Assembly (NCBI GenBank): GCA_019247715.1
Contig: JAFBAO010000015.1
Span: forward strand, 1 to 49,725
Length of the DNA stretch: 49,725 nucleotides
From: Caulobacteraceae bacterium
Lineage (GTDB): Bacteria; Pseudomonadota; Alphaproteobacteria; Caulobacterales; Caulobacteraceae
Direction: 5' to 3'
The first letter of the stretch is position 1. Every line of letters begins with the position of its first letter. The position numbers were made by a program, and so were the translations under genes. The notes beneath the pieces were generated by a model. That model worked only from the letters and a program-made list of their open reading frames with translations. It did no database searches and was not told where the DNA came from. Positions 39,685-47,450 of the stretch are shown in pieces.

Positions 39685-39798
39685 CCGCGGAGACCTTTGT
39701 CCGGACCGTCCCATCCGCTTGCCAAGGCGGCCGCGAGAGCTGAAGACGGCGGGAGGGGTCTGGTCGGGCGGCGATCCAGGCGCTTTGCGAGGGTTCGG

Positions 39799-40491
39799 AT
39801 GAAGGACAAATGCGTGATCGTGACCGGCGCCTTTGGCGCTCTGGGTCAGGTGGTCGGCCGCGTGCTCGCCGAACGGGGAGCGAAGGTGGCGGCGGTGGAC
39901 GTGGCCAAGACGCCGCCGGCGGGACTCTCGGCCGCCCTCGGGGACCGGGTCGTCCTGCTCGGCGGCTACGACCTGGCGGACCCGGTCTCCGCGAGCAAGG
40001 CGGTGGAGGCTTCGTTCCAGCGGCTCGGGCGGCTCGACGGCCTCGTCAACATCGCCGGCGGCTTCGCCTGGGAGACGCTGGCGGGCGGTGATCCGGCCAC
40101 CTGGGACCGCCTCTACGCCATGAACGTCAAGACCTGCGCGAACATGTGCCGGGCCGCCGTTCCGCATCTGGAGGCCGTGGGCGGCCGGGTCGTCAACATC
40201 GGGGCCGGCGGAGCGGTGAAGGCGGCGGCCGGCATGGGCGCCTACGCGGCCGCCAAGAGCGGCGTGCACCGCCTCACCGAGGCGCTGGCCGAGGAGCTGA
40301 AGGGCAAGGTCGCTGTGAACGCGGTCCTCCCCTCGATCATCGACACCCCCGCCAACCGCCGCGATCTGCCGGACGACGACTTCTCCAAATGGGTCGCCCC
40401 GCAAGACCTCGCCGAGGTGATCGCCTTCCTGGCGTCCGACGCCGCGCGCGCGGTCACCGGGGCCCTGGTGGCGGTGACCGGCCGCATGTAG
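39799..40491 (+). CDS. SDR-family oxidoreductase
   Basis: A 230-residue short classical SDR. The cofactor loop TGAFGALG follows MKDKCVIV directly, NIAGG replaces NNAG, and the catalytic pair is in YAAAK. The substrate-binding region is shorter than usual. The ATG at 39799 was preferred over an in-frame start 102 bases earlier because it gives the normal SDR N-terminus. It follows the SnoaL-like gene by 114 bases. Confidence 0.87.
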   Translation: MKDKCVIVTGAFGALGQVVGRVLAERGAKVAAVDVAKTPPAGLSAALGDRVVLLGGYDLADPVSASKAVEASFQRLGRLDGLVNIAGGFAWETLAGGDPATWDRLYAMNVKTCANMCRAAVPHLEAVGGRVVNIGAGGAVKAAAGMGAYAAAKSGVHRLTEALAEELKGKVAVNAVLPSIIDTPANRRDLPDDDFSKWVAPQDLAEVIAFLASDAARAVTGALVAVTGRM

Positions 40492-40499
40492 CGTTCTGG

Positions 40500-41684
40500 C
40501 TATCGGCGGTTCTGCCAACCCCGCCGCGCCGCTTCGGCGTGTCCCTCCGGATCGCCGGACCAGCCGCCCCGCCCCCCGCCCCGGTGGTCGTCATCCTCGT
40601 CGTCGCGGTAGCCACGGCCCCGCGAGGCGTAGCCGCCCTCCTCCCCGTACCGGGGCCGCCCGCCGCGTTCGCGTTCCTCCCAACCCCGGCGGGAGGCTTC
40701 GGAATGGCCTTCCGGGTCGCCGTACCAGCCGCCCTGGCCGCGCGCGGCGTAGCGGCGCTCGTCCTCGTCGCCGCGATAGGACCGCGAGCGGCCCTCGCGC
40801 TCGTCCCAGCCGCGGCGGGAGGCCTCGGCATGGCCCTCCGGATCGCCGAACCAGCCGCCGTGGCCGCGCTCGCGGCCGCGCCAGGCGTAACCGCGTTCAT
40901 CGTCGTCGTCGCGATAGCGGGGCCCCCGTTCAGCGAAGCGGCCGTAGTCGTCGCGCCCGCGGCTCTGGAACGACCGCCCCCCCTGACGCCGACCCTCCTC
41001 GTCCGCCGGCCGGCCCGACTCGTAGCGCCCGCGCGCGCCCCGCGACCCGGTCTGCCGCCCGCCAGCGAGCTGCAGGAACTGGAAGGAGACCGGCCGCGGC
41101 TCGGGCAGATCTTCCGCCTTGGCCTTGCGCTGCAGTCCTTCCTTCATCTGGGTGAGCCGCTCGGCCAGCTCGGTGGTGTTCGCGCCGGCCTTCTGTGCCT
41201 TGGCGAAGACGCCGTCGGCCGCCTCCTCCTCCCGGATGTGCATCTTCACCTGCTCGGAAAGCACCTTGAGCTTGGCGTCGCGGTATTCGTCGGCGTCGTC
41301 GCCGTCCATCAGTTCCAGGACCAGCAGCTTCGCGCCATCGTGCTCCACCTGCGCCTCGTCCAGCTGGTCCTCGGTGGATGGCTGCCGGCTGGCCGGATAG
41401 AAGATCCGCTCCTCGAGCTCGGTGTGGATGATCAGCTCCTGGCAGATCTGCTGGATCAGCTCATCCTTCTCGTCGTCCTGCGCCTGCTGGGCTCGTTCGA
41501 ACAAGCCCTCCACCTTGCGGTGGTCTTCCTTCAGCATGGCGATGGCGTCGGTCTGACCGGCGGCCTTGCCGGCGGCGGCGCCCTCGGCGCTTGAGCCTTG
41601 GCCCTGCGCTCCGCCATTGCCGGCTGCCGCGCCTCTGCGGCCGCCTTGGCCGCCGTTCTTGGGTTCGTCTTCAGATTTTGGCAT
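40500..41684 (-). CDS. Hemerythrin-domain protein with disordered GDPEGH-repeat tail
   Basis: A 394-residue two-part protein. Residues 45-185 form a hemerythrin (HHE) four-helix domain with candidate di-iron ligands His55, His87, Glu91/92, His115, His149 and Glu153. The segment before it (1-44) is Gly/Ala-rich. From about residue 205 the chain is a low-complexity Arg/Gly/Asp/Glu/Tyr region with three copies of GGW-x-GDPEGH-x-EA-x-RRGW (276-293, 318-335, 373-390). The repeats resemble the KGG/Con-10 stress-protein motif. A GGAAC-N17-CGTT element upstream predicts general-stress control. Its role could be oxygen, peroxide or iron sensing or storage; not shown. Confidence 0.85.
   Translation of the reverse strand: MPKSEDEPKNGGQGGRRGAAAGNGGAQGQGSSAEGAAAGKAAGQTDAIAMLKEDHRKVEGLFERAQQAQDDEKDELIQQICQELIIHTELEERIFYPASRQPSTEDQLDEAQVEHDGAKLLVLELMDGDDADEYRDAKLKVLSEQVKMHIREEEAADGVFAKAQKAGANTTELAERLTQMKEGLQRKAKAEDLPEPRPVSFQFLQLAGGRQTGSRGARGRYESGRPADEEGRRQGGRSFQSRGRDDYGRFAERGPRYRDDDDERGYAWRGRERGHGGWFGDPEGHAEASRRGWDEREGRSRSYRGDEDERRYAARGQGGWYGDPEGHSEASRRGWEERERGGRPRYGEEGGYASRGRGYRDDEDDDHRGGGRGGWSGDPEGHAEAARRGWQNRR
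40515..40859 (-). repeat. Three 54-base coding repeats (GDPEGH motif)
   Basis: Repeat units lie at 40806-40859, 40680-40733 and 40515-40568, each encoding 18 residues with the pattern GGW-x-GDPEGH-[AS]-EA-[SA]-RRGW. They are separated by variable charged linkers giving starts 42 and 55 residues apart. The conservation of the units against divergent linkers indicates selection on the motif. Confidence 0.85.
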
Positions 41685-41758
41685 TGGGGGTCCTCCCGGG
41701 GCGTTGCCTCGGACGCCACTTGCGCCGTCCGCGCGGCCCGCGCTCCCGTCGCGCCGTT

Positions 41759-41784
41759 AACGGCGACCCTCAGGGGATTGTTCC
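41759..41784 (-). promoter_or_regulatory. Predicted EcfG/SigT general-stress promoter of hemerythrin gene
   Basis: On the minus strand GGAAC (41784-41780), 17 bases, CGTT (41762-41759) is an exact match to the EcfG/SigT consensus. It lies about 75 bases upstream of the hemerythrin start codon, and no competing promoter was seen. Confidence 0.75.
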
Positions 41785-41903
41785 TGCGTGGCAGGCTCAT
41801 GGGACGGGCGATCGCTGGGGGCTGAAAGAGGCGCACGCCGTCCTTATCTCCTTGAAGGGCTTGGTCGCCGATCGAGGGACTGGCCGCCCATGGGAGCCGT
41901 CGA

Positions 41904-42347
41904 ATGGCGCAATTCGTCTGTCCGGCCTGCGGAGCGGTGAACCGGGCCCCGGAGGGCAAGGACCCGGCCGCCGCCAAGTGCGGGCGCTGCCACCAGAGGA
42001 TCTTTCAAGGCGCTCCGGTCGAGGTGTCGGCCTCCGAGCTCGACGCCCACCGGCGCTCCACCAAGGGCGCGGCCCTGTTGCTCGACGTATGGGCGCCCTG
42101 GTGCGGTCCGTGCCGGGCGATGGCCCCGCAGTTCGCGCGGGCGGCGGCCGCCCTGGAGCCCGGCGTGCGGCTCCTGAAGCTCGACTCCGAAGCCGAACCC
42201 CAGGCCGCCGCGGCGCTGGGGGTTACGGGGATTCCCGCGCTCTTTCTGCTGCGCGACGGGCAGGTGGTGGCCAAGACCGCCGGCTTGATGAGCGCCGACC
42301 AGATCGTCGCCTGGACCCGAGAGGCGCTGGCCGCGCCGGCCGCTTAG
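41904..42347 (+). CDS. trxC: Thioredoxin TrxC-type with N-terminal zinc ribbon
   Basis: A 147-residue protein made of an N-terminal zinc-ribbon (CPAC at residues 6-9, CGRC at 26-29) and a thioredoxin domain with the active site WCGPC (about residues 67-71), followed by GVTGIPALFLL containing the cis-Pro. This layout is that of thioredoxin 2, a cytoplasmic disulfide reductase associated with oxidative stress in other bacteria. It is divergent from the hemerythrin gene and overlaps the convergent NUDIX gene by four bases. Confidence 0.9.
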   Translation: MAQFVCPACGAVNRAPEGKDPAAAKCGRCHQRIFQGAPVEVSASELDAHRRSTKGAALLLDVWAPWCGPCRAMAPQFARAAAALEPGVRLLKLDSEAEPQAAAALGVTGIPALFLLRDGQVVAKTAGLMSADQIVAWTREALAAPAA

Positions 42348-42814
42348 ACTTCCAGCAAGCGCAGGGCCTCTTCGATGAAGCCGCGCTGGCCCGGCAAGAT
42401 CTTGCGCAGCGCCGCCTCGGCGGCGAAGTACTCCGCCCGGTCGCATTCGGGAACCTCGATGGTGCGCCCGGAGCGCGGCGGCCAGGCCAGTCGGAAGGTG
42501 TTGCTGCAGAAACCGGCGAGGTCGAGGTCCGCCTCCGCCAGCCAGGCGTGGACCATCTTGCCGCTCTTTTGCTTGAGCGGCTGAAGCTCCCGGAAGGCGC
42601 CCGAGACCGCAAGCCCGGTCTCCTCCGTGAATTCGCGGCGGGCGGCGGCCAGCTTGTCCTCGCCCTCGTCGATGAGGCCCTTGGGGATCGACCAGGCGCC
42701 CTCGTCCCGATTCTTCCAGAAGGGACCGCCGGGATGCGCCAGCAGGAACTGCGGCTGGCCCTCGCGCCGGCGCCAGGCGAGGATCCCGGCGCTGAGGCGG
42801 CCTGGGCGGGCCAT
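42344..42814 (-). CDS. NUDIX hydrolase
   Basis: A 156-residue protein with a complete NUDIX box, GLIDEGEDKLAAARREFTEETG, preceded by GAWSIPKG. The layout resembles the diadenosine tetraphosphatase/MutT-like NUDIX proteins of alphaproteobacteria. The substrate cannot be assigned. It overlaps the ABC permease stop by one base, so it is probably the third gene of the ABC transcription unit. Confidence 0.88.
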   Translation of the reverse strand: MARPGRLSAGILAWRRREGQPQFLLAHPGGPFWKNRDEGAWSIPKGLIDEGEDKLAAARREFTEETGLAVSGAFRELQPLKQKSGKMVHAWLAEADLDLAGFCSNTFRLAWPPRSGRTIEVPECDRAEYFAAEAALRKILPGQRGFIEEALRLLEV

Positions 42815-43617
42815 CAGCTCACGGTCTCGGCGCTATAGCGGGCGACGAGGCCGGTGCGGATCGCATAGCGGTGGACGCCGGCGAAGACGGCGCAGGCGGC
42901 CAGCACATAGGCAAGCGCCAGGACCGGGCCGATGACGAGGTCCAGCGTCCCCACCGCCTTGCCCGCCAGGATCGCGCGCATGGCGTCGAACACATAGGCC
43001 GGCGGCAGCACGCGGCCGACGCCCTGCATCCAGGCGGGCAGGGTGGAAAGCGGATAGAAGACCCCCACGAACGGCGAAAGGATCGAGGGGATCGGCCAGA
43101 TCAGCCATTCCGAAGCCGGGCCGAACCGCAGGACGATGGCTGCGCCCAGGATCCCGAGCGCCACGCCGGTGAGGAAGAGGACCAGGAAGAAGGGCGCGAT
43201 CGCCGCCCCGTAGGCGAGGAACGAGAGACCGAAGACGGTGGTGGCCAAAGTCACCATGGCGGCGAGGCCGAGAACGCTGGTGGCGACGCTGGTGATGACG
43301 AGACCGCAGAGGTACTCGGCGATGGTGAGGGGGGTGGCGAAGATGTTTAGGAAGTTTCGCGACCAGACGTCCTCGAAGAAGGCGGTGGTCACCCCCTGCA
43401 TCACCCGGCCGAGGAAGTCCCAAAGAAGCACCGCTCCCAGCAGGGCGGGAACGAAGTTGAAGCGCGGGCCGGTGAGGGCGTTGAGATAGCGGGTGATGAA
43501 GCCCCAGAGCACGATGTCGATGGCGACCCAGGCGATCATCGGCAGCAGCCGCGTCGGGCTGCCGCGCAGCAGGTAGAACTGGCGGGTCACGATCGCGAAG
43601 ACGGCCGAGCCCCGCAT
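42814..43617 (-). CDS. ABC-2 type transporter permease
   Basis: A 267-residue integral membrane protein with six predicted helices. The N-terminus MRGSAVFAIVTRQFYLLRGSPTRLLPMI and the central IFATPLTIAEYL stretch are typical of ABC-2 exporters. GVFYPLSTLPAWMQGVGRVLPPAYVFDAMRAIL is the family's C-terminal motif. It starts on the base shared with the ATPase stop. With the ATPase it should form an export system; the cargo (polysaccharide, lipid, drug or other) is unknown. Confidence 0.87.
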   Translation of the reverse strand: MRGSAVFAIVTRQFYLLRGSPTRLLPMIAWVAIDIVLWGFITRYLNALTGPRFNFVPALLGAVLLWDFLGRVMQGVTTAFFEDVWSRNFLNIFATPLTIAEYLCGLVITSVATSVLGLAAMVTLATTVFGLSFLAYGAAIAPFFLVLFLTGVALGILGAAIVLRFGPASEWLIWPIPSILSPFVGVFYPLSTLPAWMQGVGRVLPPAYVFDAMRAILAGKAVGTLDLVIGPVLALAYVLAACAVFAGVHRYAIRTGLVARYSAETVS

Positions 43618-44384
43618 CAGGCCGCCTCCGGCGCGGGGTTGAGGGCCTCCTTGGCCACGCGCACGAAGAGATCCTCGAGATTGGCGTCGCCGTGCTCGGC
43701 GATCAGGTCGGCGGGCGCGCCGGCGAGCAGGACCCGGCCCCGGGAAAGGAAGAGGACCCGGTGGCAGACCTCCGCCACCTCGTACATGTTGTGGCTGGTC
43801 CACAGCACCGCGCCACGGGTCTCGCGGGCGAAGGCGACGATCCGCCCGCGGATGTCCCGGGCGGTGGCCGGATCGATGGAGGCGGTGGGCTCGTCCAGCA
43901 GCAGCAGCTTCGGACGGTTCAGCATGGCCTTGGCGAGAGTGACGCGGCTCTGCTCGCCGGAAGAGAGGACCCCGCATTTGACGCGCCGATAGTGCTTGAG
44001 GTCGTAGGTCTCGAGCAGGGCCTCGATCCGCTCGCCAAGGCGGGGGGTCCCATAGATCATCCCGAACACCCGCAGGTTCTGCTCCACCGTGAGGTTGCCC
44101 GGCAGCGGGGCGTAGGCGGCCGCGAAATTGGTGTGCGCCAGGGCCTGGCGGCGGCGCCTGGCGAGGTCGAAGCCGTCGACGCGGATCTCGCCGGCCGTGG
44201 GGGTCAGCACGCCCAGGATCATGTTGATGGTGGTGGTCTTGCCCGCCCCGTTCGGCCCTACCAGCCCGACGATCTCGCCCGCTTCGATCGAGAAGGATAC
44301 GTCCTTCACCGCCTCGAGGTCGCCGAAGGACTTGCAGAGGGATCGGACCTGGAGGACCGCCTCGCCTGGGACGTCGGTCTTCAT
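43617..44384 (-). CDS. ABC transporter ATP-binding protein
   Basis: A 255-residue ABC ATPase: Walker A GPNGAGKTT near residue 41, the signature as LSSGEQSR instead of LSGGQ, Walker B LLLLDEPT, and the switch His in WTSHNMYE. I chose the ATG giving MKTDVPGEAVLQVRSLCKSF over an in-frame start 93 bases upstream, because the ABC domain begins there. First gene of the three-gene unit (ATPase, permease, NUDIX). Confidence 0.92.
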   Translation of the reverse strand: MKTDVPGEAVLQVRSLCKSFGDLEAVKDVSFSIEAGEIVGLVGPNGAGKTTTINMILGVLTPTAGEIRVDGFDLARRRRQALAHTNFAAAYAPLPGNLTVEQNLRVFGMIYGTPRLGERIEALLETYDLKHYRRVKCGVLSSGEQSRVTLAKAMLNRPKLLLLDEPTASIDPATARDIRGRIVAFARETRGAVLWTSHNMYEVAEVCHRVLFLSRGRVLLAGAPADLIAEHGDANLEDLFVRVAKEALNPAPEAA

Positions 44385-44463
44385 CGCCTCGCGCGCCAAC
44401 CTCCTGCACCGCCGGGGCCATACGCCCGGCGCAGGCGCGGTCCGCAAGCCTGCCCGCGGTCTT

Positions 44464-44477
44464 TTGACATGGATCAA
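44464..44477. promoter_or_regulatory. FNR/FixK-like box
   Basis: TTGACATGGATCAA fits the FNR/FixK pattern TTGA[TC]-N4-ATCAA. It lies in the divergent region between the ABC unit (start 44384) and the 67-residue gene (start 44521). A class II position (centre at -41.5) would suit the ABC unit better than the small gene. The target gene is therefore unsettled. Confidence 0.5.
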
Positions 44478-44520
44478 TCGCCGCCCGGAAGCGATCCGCT
44501 AGGAAGCGGCAGGGAGACGC

Positions 44521-44724
44521 ATGCTCAAGACCTACACTATCTTCCTTCGGGACGGGCGTGAGCCGTCGCGCTTCGAGCCGGCGCTCTGCGGTGGAGATTC
44601 GGAGGCGATGGCGCGGGCGCGCGAACTGCTCGTGCGCCATCCCGAGTGCGGCTCGGCGGACGTATTCTTCGGTCAGACCCAGCTCTTCAGCGTGGTCAGA
44701 GAAGCTATCGATCGCCGTCCCTGA
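44521..44724 (+). CDS. Small protein of unknown function
   Basis: A 67-residue soluble protein beginning MLKTYTIFLRDGREPSRFEPALC. GGGAGA precedes the ATG. It looks like the compact single-domain proteins of unknown function common in alphaproteobacteria (strand, helix, strand with FFGQTQLFSVV near the end). It overlaps the 3' end of the convergent lipoprotein gene by 20 bases. No function can be proposed. Confidence 0.65.
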   Translation: MLKTYTIFLRDGREPSRFEPALCGGDSEAMARARELLVRHPECGSADVFFGQTQLFSVVREAIDRRP

Positions 44725-45334
44725 CCCAGTGAGCCCCCAAGGCCGCGGCGGGCCACCGCCGGCTGGCCGCCGCGGCCCCCCTTAACGCGGCGGCCGAACG
44801 GGGGCCGCAAGCCTGGCCGGAAGGGTCCATGACCAGCCCGGGAAAAGGCGATCGGGTGGCCGGCGCGTCTGGGGTGACGGCCTTCCTGGACGGCGGTCCA
44901 CAGAGCACCAGCCAGGCGTCATAGGCGATGATCCGGCCCTGTGCGTCGGTCCTGGCCGGCCGCAGGCCCGCGTAGAAGTAGCGCGTGATGCTGATCCCCG
45001 AGCCGGGCGCGGGCTCCAGCCCCCGCAACTGCAAGATCAGGGGATCGCCCGCGGCGAGGATGTAATCTACCCCCGCCGAGGCCCCGTTCAGGTCCTGACG
45101 GGCGCGGATCTGGCCCTCGGAGACCAACCCGCCGTTGGCGCAGGCCGGCCAGGCGGCCACCGGCTTCGTCTCGTCGTAGGGGCAGGCGGGGTCGGGCGGC
45201 CCGTTCCAGACCCCGGGCCTCAGCCGCGGCGCGCCGGCCGCATCGGCCGGGCCGAACATCGGCTGGGTCGTCATCACCAGGTTGCAGCCGCCCAGCAGAA
45301 GGACGCCGATCAGGGCCGCTCGCTGCGCCGCCAT
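44705..45334 (-). CDS. Putative lipoprotein of unknown function
   Basis: A 209-residue protein with a signal peptide MAAQRAALIGVLLLGGC whose lipobox LGGC marks lipid attachment at Cys17. The mature part has several cysteines and the pattern PGVWNGPPDPACPYDETKP, but I recognise no family. The start is uncertain: the ATG used is close to its GGGAGG, and a TTG 15 bases upstream would give a more basic N-terminus. It is divergent from the AMP-ligase gene. Confidence 0.65.
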   Translation of the reverse strand: MAAQRAALIGVLLLGGCNLVMTTQPMFGPADAAGAPRLRPGVWNGPPDPACPYDETKPVAAWPACANGGLVSEGQIRARQDLNGASAGVDYILAAGDPLILQLRGLEPAPGSGISITRYFYAGLRPARTDAQGRIIAYDAWLVLCGPPSRKAVTPDAPATRSPFPGLVMDPSGQACGPRSAAALRGAAAASRRWPAAALGAHWVRDGDR

Positions 45335-45484
45335 CCTCCCGCTCGCCAATACCGCGAGAACGCGGGACGGCGGCGTTGGGCGCTCCGCACGGCCCTTCCC
45401 CCCTCGCGCGTGGTCGTGCTTTGCGGTCATCGGAACAAGACGTTAGACATCTGGCGGCGCTGGGCGCCGGCTGAATACGGCAAG

Positions 45485-47017
45485 GTGACGAAGTTGAGCT
45501 ATATCGCGGAGCAGACGAAGGCGGTTCTCGACCTGGACCCGAGCCGCCTGGCGTTGGAGTACGAGGACGCGGTCTGGACCTGGGGCGACATGCGCGCCAT
45601 CGTCCGCTCGCTCAACGAGAAGCTGGACGGGCTCGGCCTTCCCGAGGCCGCCGGCGTCGGCTGTCTGCTGCGCAACCGCCCTGCGCACATGGGCGCGCTC
45701 TGGGGGGTGATCGTGGGCGAGCGGTGCGTCGTCACCCTCAATCCGGTCATGGCGGACGAGAAGATCGCCGCCGACATTCGCAAGATGCGCCCCCCGGTGG
45801 TGGTGGGCTCCGCGGACGATTGGGACAGGCGGGCGGTGGCCGAGGCCGCCCGGGAGGTCGGGGCCGCTGGGCTCCTCCTGACCGGCGACAAGGCCGATCC
45901 GGTCGCCTTCGTCCCGGGACTCGAAAAGATCGGGTCTGGCCCGCATCTCGAGCGGCAGCCGGGCGTCGCGGTCCTGATGCTGACCTCCGGCACCACTGGC
46001 GAGCCGAAGCGCGCGCCGCTCGGCTATCGGCAGCTGGAACTCAACATCAAGCGCGCCGCCCGCGCCGACCGCAACTGGCGCGAGGAGGATCCGCCCACCC
46101 TGAAGGACGAGGTCGGGCTGGCCTTCAGCCCCCTTGTCCACATCAGCGGAATGTATTTCGCCGTCGCCGCGGGGGTGCAGGGGCGGCCTTTGCGGCTGCT
46201 GGAGCGCTTTTCGGTGGAAGGCTGGCGCAAGGCGATACGCGAGCTGAAGCCCAAGCAGGCCGGCGGCCCGCCTACCGCTCTGAAGATGATCTACGACGCC
46301 GACCTCCCCAAGGAGGAGCTCTCCAGCCTCGTCGCCTTGACCTGCGGCACCGCCGGCGTCTCTCCTGACCTGGTGGACGCCATCTACGAGCGGTACGGCC
46401 TGCCGGTCCTCTCTACCTACGGCGCCACCGAGTTCGCTGGCGCAATCTGCGGCTGGTCGCTGGCCAACTATCAGAAATACTGGAAGCAGAAGCGCGGCTC
46501 GGCCGGCCGGATGCATCCGGGCGTCGAGGCCCGCACCGTGGATCCCGAAACCGGCGAGCCGCTGCCCCCGGACACCCCCGGTTTGCTCGAGCTCCGCAGC
46601 GCGGTGATCGGCGACGGCCAGAACTGGGTGAAGACCAGCGACCTGGCGCGGGTGGACCCCGAGCATTTCCTCTGGGTCCTCGGCCGGGCGGACAACGCGA
46701 TCATCCGGGGGGGCTTCAAGGTGCACCCTGACGAGGTGGTGAAGGCGCTGGAGCAGCATCCGGGCGTGCGGGAGGCGAGCGTGGTCGGGGTCGCCGACGA
46801 GAGGCTGGGCCACGTGCCCGTGGCCGCCTTCATCGCCGCCGAGGGGGCGCCGATTCCGAGCGAAGCCGATCTCGCCGGCTTCCTTCGCGAACGGCTGGCC
46901 CCCTATCAGATCCCGGTCAAGTTCAAGCCCGTCGCCGACCTGCCGCGCACGCCCTCGATGAAGGTCAGCATGCCGGCGGTCAGGGCCCTGTTCGAGGGCG
47001 AGACCGTCGCGTCCTGA
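45485..47017 (+). CDS. AMP-dependent synthetase/ligase, divergent acyl-CoA synthetase
   Basis: A 510-residue ANL enzyme. LTSGTTGEPKRAPL is the phosphate loop with Arg replacing the usual Gly after Lys. STYGATEFAG is the A5 motif, and the hinge region RADNAIIRGGFKVHPDEVV and catalytic-Lys region TPSMKVSM (Lys present) complete the domain. ALKMIYDADLPKEELSSLVAL is also typical. It probably activates an unusual carboxylic acid. The start is uncertain: the GTG at 45485 gives a natural N-terminus, while an upstream GTG at 45410 would add 25 residues with little family likeness. Confidence 0.82.
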   Translation: MTKLSYIAEQTKAVLDLDPSRLALEYEDAVWTWGDMRAIVRSLNEKLDGLGLPEAAGVGCLLRNRPAHMGALWGVIVGERCVVTLNPVMADEKIAADIRKMRPPVVVGSADDWDRRAVAEAAREVGAAGLLLTGDKADPVAFVPGLEKIGSGPHLERQPGVAVLMLTSGTTGEPKRAPLGYRQLELNIKRAARADRNWREEDPPTLKDEVGLAFSPLVHISGMYFAVAAGVQGRPLRLLERFSVEGWRKAIRELKPKQAGGPPTALKMIYDADLPKEELSSLVALTCGTAGVSPDLVDAIYERYGLPVLSTYGATEFAGAICGWSLANYQKYWKQKRGSAGRMHPGVEARTVDPETGEPLPPDTPGLLELRSAVIGDGQNWVKTSDLARVDPEHFLWVLGRADNAIIRGGFKVHPDEVVKALEQHPGVREASVVGVADERLGHVPVAAFIAAEGAPIPSEADLAGFLRERLAPYQIPVKFKPVADLPRTPSMKVSMPAVRALFEGETVAS

Positions 47018-47052
47018 AGGCGTTCCGGGCGCGCGGCCGACGCCGCCTCGTC

Positions 47053-47304
47053 CTACTTCTTGCTCGCCAGGCGGGCGCGCAGTTTCTCGAGATTCGGCGG
47101 CTTGGCGCGGAAATCGCGGGCGAGCCCCAGGCGGGCGTTGCAGGAAGGGCAGCGGACGGGCTCGTCGTCGGCCAGGTCGGGAGCGACCTGCAGCAAGGTT
47201 CCGCAGGGACGGCACTTCCAGTCCAGTGGCTTCACCTTGAAGGGCAAAGTCACCGTCGGCGGCGATTTCAGGGTCAGCGTGCGGCGGCGGGGCGGCTCGG
47301 TCAT
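47053..47304 (-). CDS. Small zinc-ribbon protein
   Basis: An 83-residue protein with two CxxC knuckles (Cys31 and Cys34 in CRPC, Cys52 and Cys55 in CPSC) separated by 17 residues, which should bind one zinc. It resembles zinc-ribbon proteins of unknown function; the C-terminus is basic. It converges on the AMP-ligase gene. No function can be proposed. Confidence 0.65.
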   Translation of the reverse strand: MTEPPRRRTLTLKSPPTVTLPFKVKPLDWKCRPCGTLLQVAPDLADDEPVRCPSCNARLGLARDFRAKPPNLEKLRARLASKK

Positions 47305-47450
47305 CACGCGCCTATGTCTTGCGGGAAGCGTTCGGACGCAATGGCCAGGCCCGAATTTTGATGAGCGAATTTGGCGCCGACCACGCCGGCGCCGCGCCGG
47401 CCAGAAGGCGCGCACTTGCTCCGCTTGGCCGATGGGCGCCGACGGCCGCC

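Noticed and set aside
45431..45453. A GGAAC followed shortly by CGTT upstream of the AMP-ligase gene
   Set aside because: The two elements are separated by four bases rather than 16-17, so this is not an EcfG promoter.
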